Source: Egaibacter danicus (GTDB lineage Bacteria; Pseudomonadota; Gammaproteobacteria; Burkholderiales; Burkholderiaceae_C). From it: 64,000 nucleotides of DNA. Location: NCBI GenBank assembly GCA_016707075.1, contig JADJII010000002.1:186001-250000 (forward strand), given 5' to 3'. How positions within the stretch are numbered: position 1 is the first letter of the stretch; every line of letters begins with the position of its first letter. Shown here piece by piece: positions 8,135 to 16,827 of the stretch. The position numbers and the translations under genes were made by a program. A model generated the notes under the pieces. That model made no database searches, was not told the origin of the DNA, and was given only the letters and a program-made list of their open reading frames with translations.

Positions 8135-9253
8135 ATGAGTACCTCCCGTTTTCTGGTCCGCAAAGACCAGCTTTCCCGCACCGAGTGGGAGATTGAGCCG
8201 GACGCGCCGCTGCAGGCGGGTGAAATCCGCGTGCACATTGATCGCTTCGCGCTGACCTCCAACAACATCACCTATGCGGCGTTTGGTGACGCCATGAATT
8301 ACTGGTCGTTTTTTCCCGTCACGCGCGAGGGCTGGGGCGTCATACCGGTTTGGGGTTTCGGTCATGTGGTGCAGTCCTTGCACCCCGGCGTGGCTGTGGG
8401 TGAGCGGCTTTACGGTTACTTCCCGATGGCCAGCAGCGTGGTGCTGACACCCGCCCGGCTGTCGCCTGCCAGTTTCTCAGATGGTGCGCCGCATCGTGCG
8501 GCCCTGCACGCGGTATACAACCAGTACATGCGCTGCGCGGCAGATCCGTTTTACACGGCGTCTACCGAAGACGCGCAGGCCCTGCTGCGCCCCTTGTTCA
8601 TCACATCCTGGCTGATTGATGACTTCCTGGCGGATAACGCGTTCTTTGGCGCCGGGGCAGACGGCAGCCCGCCCGCCGTGATGCTGCTCTCCAGTGCATC
8701 CAGCAAGACTGCCTGGGGCACGGCGTTTCAGCTGGCGCAACGTCCCGGTATCCAGGTGGTGGGGCTGACCTCGGCTGTGAATGTTGATTTTTGCCAGAGT
8801 CTGGGCTGTTACCACCGCGTGCTGCGGTATGACCAGCTGGATCAGCTGGATGCCACCCTGCCTTGCATTTATATCGACTTTGCCGGTAATGTCGGGCTGC
8901 GCCAGGCCATCCATACCCGGTTCACCCACCTCGCCCACAGCAGCTCCATTGGTGGTACCCATGTGGATCAACTGGGCGGTGCGAAAAATTTACCGGGACC
9001 CAAAGCGACGCTGTTTTTTGCACCGGCACAAATCAGGAAGCGGCAAGCCGATTGGGGCTCACAAGAGTTTGGCACGCGTTTGGTGTCGGCGTGGCAGCGG
9101 TTCCTGGCCAGCGTCTCCGATCCGGCTGATCCGTGGCTGGTCCCGCAGCGCCATGTTGGCCCTGCGGCCGTGGCGCAGGTCTACCAGGCGGTGTTGAGTG
9201 GTCATGCTGACCCCCGGCAGGGGCACATTCTGAGCGTGGTCGATCCCGCATGA
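8135..9253 (+). CDS. DUF2855 family protein
   Basis: 372-aa protein of unknown function. The N-terminus (IRVHIDRFALTSNNITYAAFGDAMNYWSFFP) and the middle (PPAVMLLSSASSKTAWGTAFQLAQ) match my memory of the DUF2855 family, which looks like a degenerate medium-chain dehydrogenase/quinone oxidoreductase fold: a GroES-like first half and a Rossmann-like second half (VMLLSSASSKTA in place of the usual glycine motif). The GAAGG ribosome site lies 7 nt before the ATG. The last 4 bases overlap the phosphoesterase start (ATGA), so the two are likely co-translated. Enzymatic role unknown. Confidence 0.8.
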   Translation: MSTSRFLVRKDQLSRTEWEIEPDAPLQAGEIRVHIDRFALTSNNITYAAFGDAMNYWSFFPVTREGWGVIPVWGFGHVVQSLHPGVAVGERLYGYFPMASSVVLTPARLSPASFSDGAPHRAALHAVYNQYMRCAADPFYTASTEDAQALLRPLFITSWLIDDFLADNAFFGAGADGSPPAVMLLSSASSKTAWGTAFQLAQRPGIQVVGLTSAVNVDFCQSLGCYHRVLRYDQLDQLDATLPCIYIDFAGNVGLRQAIHTRFTHLAHSSSIGGTHVDQLGGAKNLPGPKATLFFAPAQIRKRQADWGSQEFGTRLVSAWQRFLASVSDPADPWLVPQRHVGPAAVAQVYQAVLSGHADPRQGHILSVVDPA

Positions 9254-10002
9254 AACTGGCCCTGTTGTCCGATATCCACGCCAATATTCAGGCGCTGGAC
9301 GCCTGTCTCATGCACGCGCGCGCGCAGGGGGCAGGACGGTTTGCCCTGCTGGGTGATCTCGTGGGTTATGGCGCAGACCCTGTGGCGGTGGTGGAGCAGG
9401 TCAAGGTACTGGTCGCTGATGGCGCCTTGGTGATCAAGGGCAACCATGATGAACTTGCGGTCAACCCGCCGCGTCAGGCGATCACAGTGGGTGACAGCAC
9501 GGCCGCCTGGACCCACGCCCAGCTGGACGGCGCGCATAGGGAATTCCTCGCCACACTGCCATTGGTAGTGCAAGACGACACGGTGTTGCTGGTTCATGCC
9601 AGTGTGGATTCGCCCGAGCTGTGGCGCTATGTCTATGACCACCAGGCCGCTGCGCTCAGCCTGACGGCGGCGTCAAAAATACCGGAAGTTCGCTTTGTCT
9701 TTGGCGGGCACGTGCACATGCAAACCCTGTATTTCCGGGATGATGGCCCGATGCTGAGTCGCATTACCCCAGTACCCGGCCTGGCCATTGCATTGCCCCC
9801 CAGAGGCCAGTTGCTGGGCACCATTGGCTCGGTGGGGCAGCCGCGCGACGGAGACCCCCGTGCCATGTACGTGTTGCTGGATACCGACCTGAACGAGTTG
9901 ACCTTTCACCGCGTGCCGTATGACCATGAAAGCGCTGCGGCAGCTATTCGGGCAGCCGGGTTGCCTACTTTTTTTGCTGACAGGTTGGGTATCGGCCGTT
10001 GA
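9250..10002 (+). CDS. Metallophosphoesterase family protein
   Basis: 250 aa with the calcineurin-like two-metal site: LLSDIHANIQALD (residues 4-16; DxH), LLGDLVGYGADP (GD), IKGNHDEL (GNHD), LVHASVDSP and GGHVHMQ (GHxH). The second-metal Asn and His are present, so activity is expected. Substrate cannot be told; related YfcE/MJ0936-type enzymes cleave phosphodiesters. ATGA overlap with the DUF2855 gene. Confidence 0.88.
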   Translation: MKLALLSDIHANIQALDACLMHARAQGAGRFALLGDLVGYGADPVAVVEQVKVLVADGALVIKGNHDELAVNPPRQAITVGDSTAAWTHAQLDGAHREFLATLPLVVQDDTVLLVHASVDSPELWRYVYDHQAAALSLTAASKIPEVRFVFGGHVHMQTLYFRDDGPMLSRITPVPGLAIALPPRGQLLGTIGSVGQPRDGDPRAMYVLLDTDLNELTFHRVPYDHESAAAAIRAAGLPTFFADRLGIGR

Positions 10003-10025
10003 ACTGACCGGGGGGACAATAGGGC

Positions 10026-11063
10026 ATGCACGCTTTTGAATCCCTCACCCCCGATGTTGTACTGGACGCCCTGGCCAGCGTGGGATTGTTTGGCGACGGC
10101 CGCCTGCAGGCGCTCAGCTCCTACGAAAACCGCGTTTATCAGGTGAATCTGGAAGACGGCACCCTCGTGGTGGCCAAGTTTTACCGCCCCGAGCGCTGGA
10201 GCGACGCCCAGATTCTGGAAGAACACGCCTTTTCCGCCGAACTGATGACCGCCGAGGTGCCCGCCATCGGACCGCTGATCCTGGAAGGGCGCTCGCTGCA
10301 TCATTTCAACGGCTTTGCGTTCAGCGTCAGCCCGCGCCGCGGCGGGCGGGCGCCGGAACTGGACGATCTGGACGTGCTGGAGTGGATTGGCCGGTTTCTG
10401 GCGCGCATTCACACTGTGGGCGCGGCGCGCCCCTTTGTCAGTCGGCCCGCGCTGGACGTGCAAACCTTTGGCATCGACTCCCGCGAATGGCTGCTGAGCC
10501 ACGACAAGGTGCCGCTGGACGTGCAGTCGGCCTGGGAGAAGGTTTCGCAGAGCGCTATTGATTTAATAGCTACTCACGCATGTTTGACGAGGGCGGATGG
10601 CCAAAAAGACCACAAAAATGACCCCGATTTCAGCCCGATAGCCCTTTTTCGCCTGCACGGCGACTGTCACCCCGGCAACATCCTGTGGACGCCCGCCGGC
10701 GTGCCTGCCGCTGCTGGTCCGGGGCCGCACTTTGTCGATCTGGACGACGCCCGCACCGGCCCGGCGGTACAGGATTTGTGGATGCTGCTCAGTGGCGACC
10801 GCTCGCAGCGTACCCGCCAGTTGGGCGCTTTGGTGGACGGTTACGAGCAGTTTCGTCCGTTTGACCGCCGCGAACTGGCCCTGATCGAGCCCCTGCGCAC
10901 GCTGCGGCTGATCCACTACAGCGCCTGGCTGGCCCGGCGCTGGGACGACCCCACTTTTCCGATCAATTTCCCGTGGTTTGGGTCCAGCGATTACTGGCAG
11001 GGCCAGGTGCAGATGCTGGAAGAACAGCTCGAAGCCATGGCCGAGGAGCCGCTCGTGGCATGA
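10026..11063 (+). CDS. srkA: SrkA/RdoA (YihE)-type stress response kinase with in-frame repeat insertion
   Basis: 345-aa protein kinase-like fold of the APH/SrkA family. Visible: SYENRVYQVNLEDGTLVVAKFYRPERW (nucleotide-binding loop and Lys), ALFRLHGDCHPGNILW (catalytic HGDxHPGN), HFVDLDDARTGPAVQDLWMLL (Mg-binding D). In E. coli the homologue (328 aa) phosphorylates proteins and counters stress-induced death. Residues 177-196 (AIDLIATHACLTRADGQKDH) are encoded by a full copy of the dispersed repeat (10554-10610) and look like an insertion in a surface loop just before the catalytic loop. GGGGAC ribosome site upstream. Confidence 0.88.
   Translation: MHAFESLTPDVVLDALASVGLFGDGRLQALSSYENRVYQVNLEDGTLVVAKFYRPERWSDAQILEEHAFSAELMTAEVPAIGPLILEGRSLHHFNGFAFSVSPRRGGRAPELDDLDVLEWIGRFLARIHTVGAARPFVSRPALDVQTFGIDSREWLLSHDKVPLDVQSAWEKVSQSAIDLIATHACLTRADGQKDHKNDPDFSPIALFRLHGDCHPGNILWTPAGVPAAAGPGPHFVDLDDARTGPAVQDLWMLLSGDRSQRTRQLGALVDGYEQFRPFDRRELALIEPLRTLRLIHYSAWLARRWDDPTFPINFPWFGSSDYWQGQVQMLEEQLEAMAEEPLVA
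10554..10610 (+). repeat. Dispersed 55-nt repeat, copy R3 (inside srkA, in frame)
   Basis: Mini-hairpin GCTAT-TGATTTA-ATAGC, then TACTCACGCATG, GAGGGCGGATGGCC. It is read in frame as AIDLIATHACLTRADGQKD. The same frame is used by copy R9 in the acyl-CoA dehydrogenase gene. Confidence 0.88.
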
Positions 11064-11158
11064 TTGGGGGTTGTTTCCGCTTGAAAAGCGGCCAAAGTGA
11101 CTCCACATTCCCTACATCAGACTCAACATGAACTACTACACGAACATGGATGTGAACC

Positions 11159-11419
11159 ATGGCTAAAGCTGAACCCAAAACCGCCGTTCTGGATGGCGGT
11201 CTGCGTTACAAATCCAAGGTATCAGGCTCGCCGTTTGCGGCAGCGACGGCCTTTGGCGGCGCCACGATGTCCTGCTTTTTGTGTGGCAAGCACCGGGTGC
11301 GCTCCATGATGGGCACCCGTAAGGTGCTGGGCAAATCACAGGCAGTATGTGCCCCGTCCTGCAAGGCGCTGGATGAAGCGCTGGCCGCCCAGCAGGCCGG
11401 AACCGCCTCGTCGACCTAG
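11159..11419 (+). CDS. Small protein with a possible zinc-ribbon (CxxC ... CxxxC)
   Basis: 86 aa, not recognised. The centre reads GGATMSCFLCGKHRVRSMMGT followed 20 residues later by CAPSC, giving two cysteine pairs that could bind zinc. The N-terminus is charged and the C-terminus Ala/Thr-rich. The gene has typical high-GC codon use. Its stop TAG shares the tetranucleotide CTAG with the stop of the convergent aqpZ gene. Probably a genuine small gene; role unknown. Confidence 0.6.
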   Translation: MAKAEPKTAVLDGGLRYKSKVSGSPFAAATAFGGATMSCFLCGKHRVRSMMGTRKVLGKSQAVCAPSCKALDEALAAQQAGTASST

Positions 11420-12114
11420 TCGTCGCTGAGCAGCGCGTTGTAGATCAGCGCGCCCAGTATCGCCCCCACAATCGGGGCCACCCAGAATAGCCAGAGGTCG
11501 CCCATGGCGTCAGTCTGCGCAAACAGGGCAGGACCCGTGCTGCGTGCCGGGTTGACCGAGGTGTTCGACACGGGAATCGACACCAGGTGGATCAGCGTCA
11601 GGCACAGGCCAATGGCCAGACCACCAAACCCGTCAGCAGCCTGCCGTGCGGTGGCACCCAGAATGACTATCAGGAAGATGGCCGTCATGACCACTTCGCA
11701 AATCAGCACGGACATCATGCTGAACTTGCCGGGTGAGTTCTCGCCAAAGCCGTTGCTGGCAAATCCGCCGGTACCGGCAAAGCCCGACTTGCCAGACACG
11801 ATCAAATACAGCACGCCAGCGGCGGCAATCGCACCCAGTACCTGCGCGATGATGTAGCCTGGCAGCTCAGAAGCGGAGAAGCGCTTGCCAACCACCAAAC
11901 CGATGGAAACCGCCGGATTGAAGTGGCCACCTGAAATGGGGCCCAGCGCGTAGGCACCGGTAACCACCGTCAGGCCAAAAGCCAGTGAAACGCCCAGCAG
12001 GCCGATGCCCACGCCAGGGAAAGCGGCCGCCAGCACGGCACTACCGCAACCTCCCAATGTGAGCCAGAACGTGCCGATGAATTCGGCCGACCATTTTTGT
12101 GTGTTGCTGAACAT
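11416..12114 (-). CDS. aqpZ: Aquaporin Z
   Basis: 232-aa water channel from the ATG at 12114 (E. coli AqpZ is 231 aa). Six membrane segments and both pore loops with NPA: GGHFNPAVSIGL and NTSVNPARSTGPALF; the R after the second NPA is the selectivity-filter Arg, and the His in ISGGHFNPA is typical. An alternative ATG lies 15 bp upstream, but GGGGGA in that interval serves as ribosome site for the ATG at 12114. The TAG stop overlaps the stop of the convergent small gene. Confidence 0.93.
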   Translation of the reverse strand: MFSNTQKWSAEFIGTFWLTLGGCGSAVLAAAFPGVGIGLLGVSLAFGLTVVTGAYALGPISGGHFNPAVSIGLVVGKRFSASELPGYIIAQVLGAIAAAGVLYLIVSGKSGFAGTGGFASNGFGENSPGKFSMMSVLICEVVMTAIFLIVILGATARQAADGFGGLAIGLCLTLIHLVSIPVSNTSVNPARSTGPALFAQTDAMGDLWLFWVAPIVGAILGALIYNALLSDD

Positions 12115-12210
12115 GTGAAATTCCCCCATCCAAGAGCTTGAAGGCGGCCATTCTAGGACGGGGTTTGCTCAAAACACTGTAAAGAATTACCCTGATGGAT
12201 AACCCGGTTT

Positions 12211-12265
12211 GCTACGCTTTTGGTAGCTATTCACGCAACGGGGATGAGGGCTAAGGCCCTATTTA
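12211..12265 (+). repeat. Dispersed 55-nt repeat, copy R4
   Basis: Mini-hairpin GCTAC-GCTTTTG-GTAGC, a compensated pair compared with the GCTAT/ATAGC of other copies, then TATTCACGCA, and AGGGC-TAAG-GCCCT as a second hairpin. The last bases (TTA at 12263-12265) form the stop codon of the minus-strand lipoprotein gene. Confidence 0.88.
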
Positions 12266-12637
12266 GGGTGAACTTCCAGGGATGTTCCCGGACGCATTTC
12301 CGGGTGTCTGGTTTGTTTTGGGTGCGTTGGGGTCGTAGATCACGGTGCTGGTTCCCACGCCTGCGCCCACGCTGGCACCCCCCACGTTTTTGCTCACACC
12401 CACGCCAGCCCCCGCACTGACCTGACCATTCTGGTTGACGCCCACACCAACTCCGACCGGGCCGGCGCCAGCGTTGACACCTGCGCGCACGCCACCGGTA
12501 CCCACGCCCACACCGATCGACACGCCCGGAATACCGACCGGGATGCCGATACCGATTCCGGCCCCCACGCCACCCGCACAACCGGCCAGCAGGAACGCGG
12601 CCACACCAATGAGTGCGGCTTTAACCGAGGTCGCCAT
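12263..12637 (-). CDS. Glycine/valine-rich lipoprotein
   Basis: About 124 aa from the ATG at 12637 (an ATG at 12661 is also in frame). The N-terminus MATSVKAALIGVAAFLLAGC is a lipoprotein signal with lipobox LAGC. The mature part is low complexity: runs of GVG, GIGIGIPVGIPG and GVGVGV, ending in a Pro/Asn/Ser tail. Such sequences form extended or collagen-like surface chains; no function is known to me. The stop codon is provided by repeat copy R4, so the present C-terminus may be younger than the gene. Confidence 0.65.
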   Translation of the reverse strand: MATSVKAALIGVAAFLLAGCAGGVGAGIGIGIPVGIPGVSIGVGVGTGGVRAGVNAGAGPVGVGVGVNQNGQVSAGAGVGVSKNVGGASVGAGVGTSTVIYDPNAPKTNQTPGNASGNIPGSSP

Positions 12638-12671
12638 GCGGGAGGGACAAGGTATGTTCATGCTGGCCAGC

Positions 12672-14654
12672 TTACACCAACAGCGCGTTGACGCGCTTCA
12701 CATAAGCCGCCGGGTCGGCCGGCATGCCGCCTTCGGCCAGCAGCGCCTGATCGAACAGGATGTGCGCCAGATCGTTGAAATGCACCGAGCCGTCCAGCTT
12801 TTTCACCAATGCGTGCTCGGCATTCACTTCCAGCACCGGCTTCACTTCGGGGGCTTCCTGCCCGGCCTGCTTCAGCATGCGGGCCAACTGGGTGCTCATG
12901 CCATGGTCCTGCACGACCAGGCAGGCGGGGCTGTCCACCAAGCGGGTGGTGACGCGCACGTCTTCGGCCTTGTCTTTCAGCGCTTCCTTCAGCTTGGCCA
13001 GCAGCGGCTTGAAGGCTTCAGCCGCTTCTTCAGCCGCTTTCTTTTCGGCTTCGTCCTGCAGCTTGCCCAGATCCACCGCGCCCTTGGCGACGCTTTGCAG
13101 CGGCGTGCCGTCAAAGTCGTGCATGTAGTTCAGTGCCCACTCGTCCACGCGGTCGGTCATCAGCAGCACTTCGATGCCCTTCTTCTTGAACACTTCGAGC
13201 TGCGGGCTGTTCTTGGCGGCGGCGGCGTTGTCGGCGGTGATGTAGTAGATGGCCTCCTGGCCTTCTTTCATGCGCGCCTTGTAGTCGGCCAGCGACACGC
13301 TCACGGTGTCGGTGGTGCTGCTGGCAAAACGCAGCAGCTTGGCCAGGCGCTCTTTGTTGCCAAAGTCTTCGCCCAGGCCTTCTTTCAGCACTGCGCCAAA
13401 TTCGGCGTAGAACTTGCTGTACTTGCCCACGTTGGCTTCTTGCTCGGCTTTTTCTTCTGCGCTCAAGACGTCTGTCACGCCCTCGGCAGAGGCTTCCGGC
13501 AGCTTGTCCTGTTTGGCCAGCGTCTCCAGCATGGACAGCACGCGCTTGGTGTTGCCGTCGCGAATGGCTTTCACGTCGCGGCTTTCCTGCAGCAGCTCGC
13601 GGCTCACGTTCAGCGGCAGGTCGGCGCTGTCGACCACGCCCTTCACAAAGCGCAGGTAGGTGGGCAGCAGGGCTTCGGCGTCGTCCATGATGAACACGCG
13701 TTTCACATACAGCTTGAGTCCCGCCTTGTGGTCACGGTTGTACAGGTCCATTGGCGCTTTGCCGGGGATGTACAGCAACTGCGTGTATTCGGTGCTGCCT
13801 TCCACGCGGTTGTGGGTGTGGGCCAACGGTGCTTCAAAGTCGTGGCTGATCTGCTTGTAGAACTCGTCGTACTGCTCGTCGGTGATGTCTTTCTTGGCGC
13901 GCGCCCAGATGGCGTTGGCCTTGTTGACGGTTTCCCACTCGCCGGTCTTGACCATCGCGCCGGGCTGGCGCCCACCTTGCTCGTCGCTCGGGTTGATCAA
14001 CTCGCCGTCTTTCCACTCTTCCTTTTCCATCAGGATGGGCAGGCTGATGTGGTCGGAATACTTGTTGATGATGCCTTTGATCTTCCAGGCGCTGGCATAG
14101 TCCATCGCATCTTCACGCAAGTGCAGGATGACGCTGGTACCGCGCTTTTCACGTGTGATGTTTTCCACCTCGAAGTCACCAGCGCCACCGCTGATCCAGC
14201 GTACGCCTTCGCTGGCCTTCATGCCGGCACGGCGCGACTCGACGGTGATCTTGTCAGCGACGATAAAGCCCGAATAAAAGCCCACACCAAACTGGCCAAT
14301 CAACTGAGAATCGGCCTTCTGGTCGCCCGAGAGCTTGCTCACAAAATCCTTGGTGCCGCTCTTGGCAATCGTGCCCAGGTGGTCAATGGCCTCCTGCGTG
14401 CTCATGCCGATGCCGTTGTCGGTGATGGTCAGCGTTTTGGCGTCCTTGTCGAATGACACCCGTACTTCGAGGTTGGGCGCGTCCTCCAGCAAGCCGCTGT
14501 CGTTGATGGCGTCAAAACGCAGCTTGTCGCAGGCGTCCGATGCGTTGGAGATCAGTTCCCGCAGGAAAATTTCCTTGTTGGAGTACAGCGAGTGGGTGAC
14601 CAGGTGCAGTAGTTGGGCGACTTCGGCTTGAAAGGAAAGAGTTTGCTTGGTCAT
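12672..14654 (-). CDS. htpG: Molecular chaperone HtpG (Hsp90)
   Basis: 660-aa Hsp90. The N-terminal GHKL ATPase domain has LISNASDACDKLRFDAI, LTITDNGIGMS, LIGQFGVGFYSGFIVAD; the middle domain has LYVKRVFIMDD, VVDSADLPLNVSRELLQ; the C-terminal dimerisation domain has RLVDSPACLVVQDHGMSTQLARML. It is somewhat longer than E. coli HtpG (624 aa) through loops in the charged Ala/Glu-rich middle (EKKAAEEAAEAFKPLLAKLK). Cytosolic, folds client proteins with DnaK. The long opposite-strand frame is a codon-bias shadow. Confidence 0.97.
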   Translation of the reverse strand: MTKQTLSFQAEVAQLLHLVTHSLYSNKEIFLRELISNASDACDKLRFDAINDSGLLEDAPNLEVRVSFDKDAKTLTITDNGIGMSTQEAIDHLGTIAKSGTKDFVSKLSGDQKADSQLIGQFGVGFYSGFIVADKITVESRRAGMKASEGVRWISGGAGDFEVENITREKRGTSVILHLREDAMDYASAWKIKGIINKYSDHISLPILMEKEEWKDGELINPSDEQGGRQPGAMVKTGEWETVNKANAIWARAKKDITDEQYDEFYKQISHDFEAPLAHTHNRVEGSTEYTQLLYIPGKAPMDLYNRDHKAGLKLYVKRVFIMDDAEALLPTYLRFVKGVVDSADLPLNVSRELLQESRDVKAIRDGNTKRVLSMLETLAKQDKLPEASAEGVTDVLSAEEKAEQEANVGKYSKFYAEFGAVLKEGLGEDFGNKERLAKLLRFASSTTDTVSVSLADYKARMKEGQEAIYYITADNAAAAKNSPQLEVFKKKGIEVLLMTDRVDEWALNYMHDFDGTPLQSVAKGAVDLGKLQDEAEKKAAEEAAEAFKPLLAKLKEALKDKAEDVRVTTRLVDSPACLVVQDHGMSTQLARMLKQAGQEAPEVKPVLEVNAEHALVKKLDGSVHFNDLAHILFDQALLAEGGMPADPAAYVKRVNALLV

Positions 14655-14852
14655 GGGTAAAGAGTGAAGGAATGAATATGTCTATAAAATTGGAATCCAC
14701 GCTTGCGGAACTGCGGCCAGACGTGGGTAACCTTCAATTATGGGCGACTGCGCCAGCTTCAAGAGCTCTCGGCCAACCGTAAAAAATTACCCGCAATCCG
14801 GAACTGCGGTGGCATATGAGGGTCTAGAAACGCTACATTCGGGAAAAAGGGA

Positions 14853-15119
14853 ATGAAATCGATGAAACCGGTTACGCCGAAACCTGCTGTACCGCCAGCC
14901 GCTGGTGGCAAAACTTTTGACCCCATGCTGGATCCCTTGCCACAACCCGAGGTGGTGGAGAGTGATTCAGACACGGCTTGGGACCTCTGGCAGGAAAGCA
15001 TCATGCCGCAGGATTCCAGGCCGGACAGCCGGTTCAGGGAATCCACTTACAAAGACACCGAGCCCATGGGTTTGCCGGATATCCCGCCATTCAAGAAGCC
15101 GTCAGGTTCTTCCTCCTGA
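14853..15119 (+). CDS. Hypothetical protein, Pro-rich
   Basis: 88 aa, not recognised; rich in Pro, Ser and Asp with no hydrophobic core (probably disordered). An AAGGG at 14847-14851 would suit the second ATG at 14862 better than the first. The 3' end overlaps the end of the WYL regulator gene by 73 bp on the opposite strand, which lowers confidence, but the frame contains no rare codons and the region upstream of the overlap has no other candidate. Confidence 0.45.
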   Translation: MKSMKPVTPKPAVPPAAGGKTFDPMLDPLPQPEVVESDSDTAWDLWQESIMPQDSRPDSRFRESTYKDTEPMGLPDIPPFKKPSGSSS

Positions 15120-16060
15120 GCCAGCCGCAGCAGCTGATTTGCACAGGTCACCAGTGCCTCGCGCAGTTGGTTGGGGCTGACAATCACAAATCGGAAGGGC
15201 AGGCGCGCCAGCTGGCGTGCGTACCAGAGCAGGTCATCGGTCTGGCTGCTCAGCAGCACGCCACCGTCACAAGGCTGAAATACGCCAATGCTTTCAAACA
15301 GCTCTTCACGGGCTGTCTTCAAGTCGGTTTTCAACAGCACCTGGATGCTGATGGCGCGCGGTAATGTCGCGACGCTGTGGGCCAGATAAGCCATGGCGTC
15401 GAAGGATGCAGGGGGCTCGAAATGCGCTGTCATCAACTCCACCACTGCAATGCGGTCCAACCGGAATGAACGCAGGTCGGCGCGCAGGTGGCAGTGGCCC
15501 ACAACATACCAGCGCCCGCCGCGCCAGGCCAGTCCGTACGGGGCAGATTCGCGCTCGGTGTCGTCCCCCTGCAGCGACCGGTAATGCAGGTGCACGCGAT
15601 GATGCGCGTGGGCGGCGGTGCTCAAGGTCAGCAGCGCGGCGTTGTCGCTGGCAAAAGGCGATACCCGCATGTCCAGCGTCACGGTCTCCGTCAGTGCGCG
15701 CAGCCGGTTTTTAAGGGCGGCGGGCATCACGCGCTCGAGCTTGGCTTGCGCGCTTTCCACGGCCAGCGCAGCCTCTGCCAGGCCCAACTGGCGGGCGGCC
15801 AGCAGGCCCACGGACAGGGCCATTGCTTCGTCCTCGGTGAACATCATGGGCGGCAGCTTGAAGCCGCGGATCAGGCTGTAGCTGCCGTAGCGGCCCCGCT
15901 CGGCGGTGACGGGGATGCCCAAGTCTTCCAGCTTGCCAATGTAGCGGCGCAGCGTGCGCCCGTCCACGCCCAGCCTGTTGGCCAGCTCCGGGCCGCTCAG
16001 CTTGCCGTGGGTTTGCAGCAGCTCCAGAACGGTCAATACACGGGTGGTGGGTGAATACAT
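15047..16060 (-). CDS. WYL/YafY-type transcriptional regulator
   Basis: 337 aa. N-terminal winged helix-turn-helix (VLELLQTHGKLSGPELANRLGVDGRTLRRYIGKLEDLGIPV, residues 12-52), followed by the WYL sensor domain with VHLHYRS and APYGLAWRGGRWYVVGHCHLRADLRSFRLDRI and a C-terminal WCX region. Members bind DNA and small ligands or nucleotides. It is divergent from the LysE exporter gene 116 bp away, so it probably regulates that gene and itself; the shared gap has TATATAAACAGGGC near its start. Confidence 0.87.
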   Translation of the reverse strand: MYSPTTRVLTVLELLQTHGKLSGPELANRLGVDGRTLRRYIGKLEDLGIPVTAERGRYGSYSLIRGFKLPPMMFTEDEAMALSVGLLAARQLGLAEAALAVESAQAKLERVMPAALKNRLRALTETVTLDMRVSPFASDNAALLTLSTAAHAHHRVHLHYRSLQGDDTERESAPYGLAWRGGRWYVVGHCHLRADLRSFRLDRIAVVELMTAHFEPPASFDAMAYLAHSVATLPRAISIQVLLKTDLKTAREELFESIGVFQPCDGGVLLSSQTDDLLWYARQLARLPFRFVIVSPNQLREALVTCANQLLRLAQEEEPDGFLNGGISGKPMGSVSL

Positions 16061-16176
16061 GGCCTCAGTTTATATAAACAGGGCAGATTTCGCCCTGTTA
16101 TGGCCCTAAATTCACCTCACTCAACGGCTACACCCAGGTGCGGCAGTGGCGTTTCAACTGAACTGAAGGACAACCG

Positions 16177-16827
16177 ATGGATCATTTTTCGCACCTGTGG
16201 CTTTTCTTCCTGATGGTGCTGGGAATCATTGTGTTGCCGGGCCTGGACATGGCTTTTGTGCTGGCCAGCTCACTCACCAGCGGGCGCCGGGCGGGGCTGG
16301 TCGCGGTGGCCGGCATCGTGGCCGGTGGCATGTGCCATGTGACGGCTGGCGCTCTGGGTGTGGGTTTGCTGTTTCAACTGGTGCCAGGCATGGTGAAGAT
16401 CATGCTGCTGGTCGGTGCACTTTATATTGCCTGGATTGGTGTGTCGCTGGTGCGCAGCCAGCCCGGCGAGGCAGGGCAGGATCTGCCGCAGACGGCCGTG
16501 CGGCCATCCTGGGCCACGTTTCGCCGGGCGATGCTGACCTGCCTGCTCAACCCCAAGGCCTATCTCTTCATGCTGGCGATTTTTCCGCAATTTTTGCGTG
16601 TGGAGTATGGCCCGGTGTGGATTCAAGCCGTTGCGCTGGGCCTGATCATTGCCGTTACGCAAATCGGGGTGTACGGCGGGCTGGCACTGGCTGCTGGCAG
16701 CGCCAGCGGCTGGCTCGCTGCCAAGCCCGGCGCGGGGCAGGTACTGGCGCGTGGTGTTGGCGCGCTACTGATACTGGGGGCAGCCGTGACCGCCCTGGGC
16801 GCATTTCAGTCGGCTGGAGGCGCCTGA
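16177..16827 (+). CDS. LysE/RhtB family amino-acid exporter
   Basis: 216 aa, about six membrane segments. Family marks: FLMVLGIIVLPGLDMAFVLASSLTSGRRAGLVAVAGIVAG (residues 9-48), ALYIAWIGVSLVR, FRRAMLTCLLNPKAYLFMLAIFPQF. Exports amino acids or derivatives such as homoserine lactone, threonine or lysine; the actual substrate is unknown. AAGGAC ribosome site upstream. Divergent from the WYL regulator. The last 22 bp overlap the end of the convergent hydrolase gene. Confidence 0.9.
   Translation: MDHFSHLWLFFLMVLGIIVLPGLDMAFVLASSLTSGRRAGLVAVAGIVAGGMCHVTAGALGVGLLFQLVPGMVKIMLLVGALYIAWIGVSLVRSQPGEAGQDLPQTAVRPSWATFRRAMLTCLLNPKAYLFMLAIFPQFLRVEYGPVWIQAVALGLIIAVTQIGVYGGLALAAGSASGWLAAKPGAGQVLARGVGALLILGAAVTALGAFQSAGGA

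Noticed and set aside
12263..12637. Periodic GVG repeats in the lipoprotein gene taken as CRISPR-like or tandem DNA repeats
   Set aside because: The repetition is at protein level with variable codons and no spacers; no repeat unit of CRISPR length is present.
12435..14456. Long open frame on the plus strand opposite htpG
   Set aside because: It mirrors the codon bias of htpG, has low-complexity His/Gln/Leu composition and no family features; htpG on the other strand is certain.
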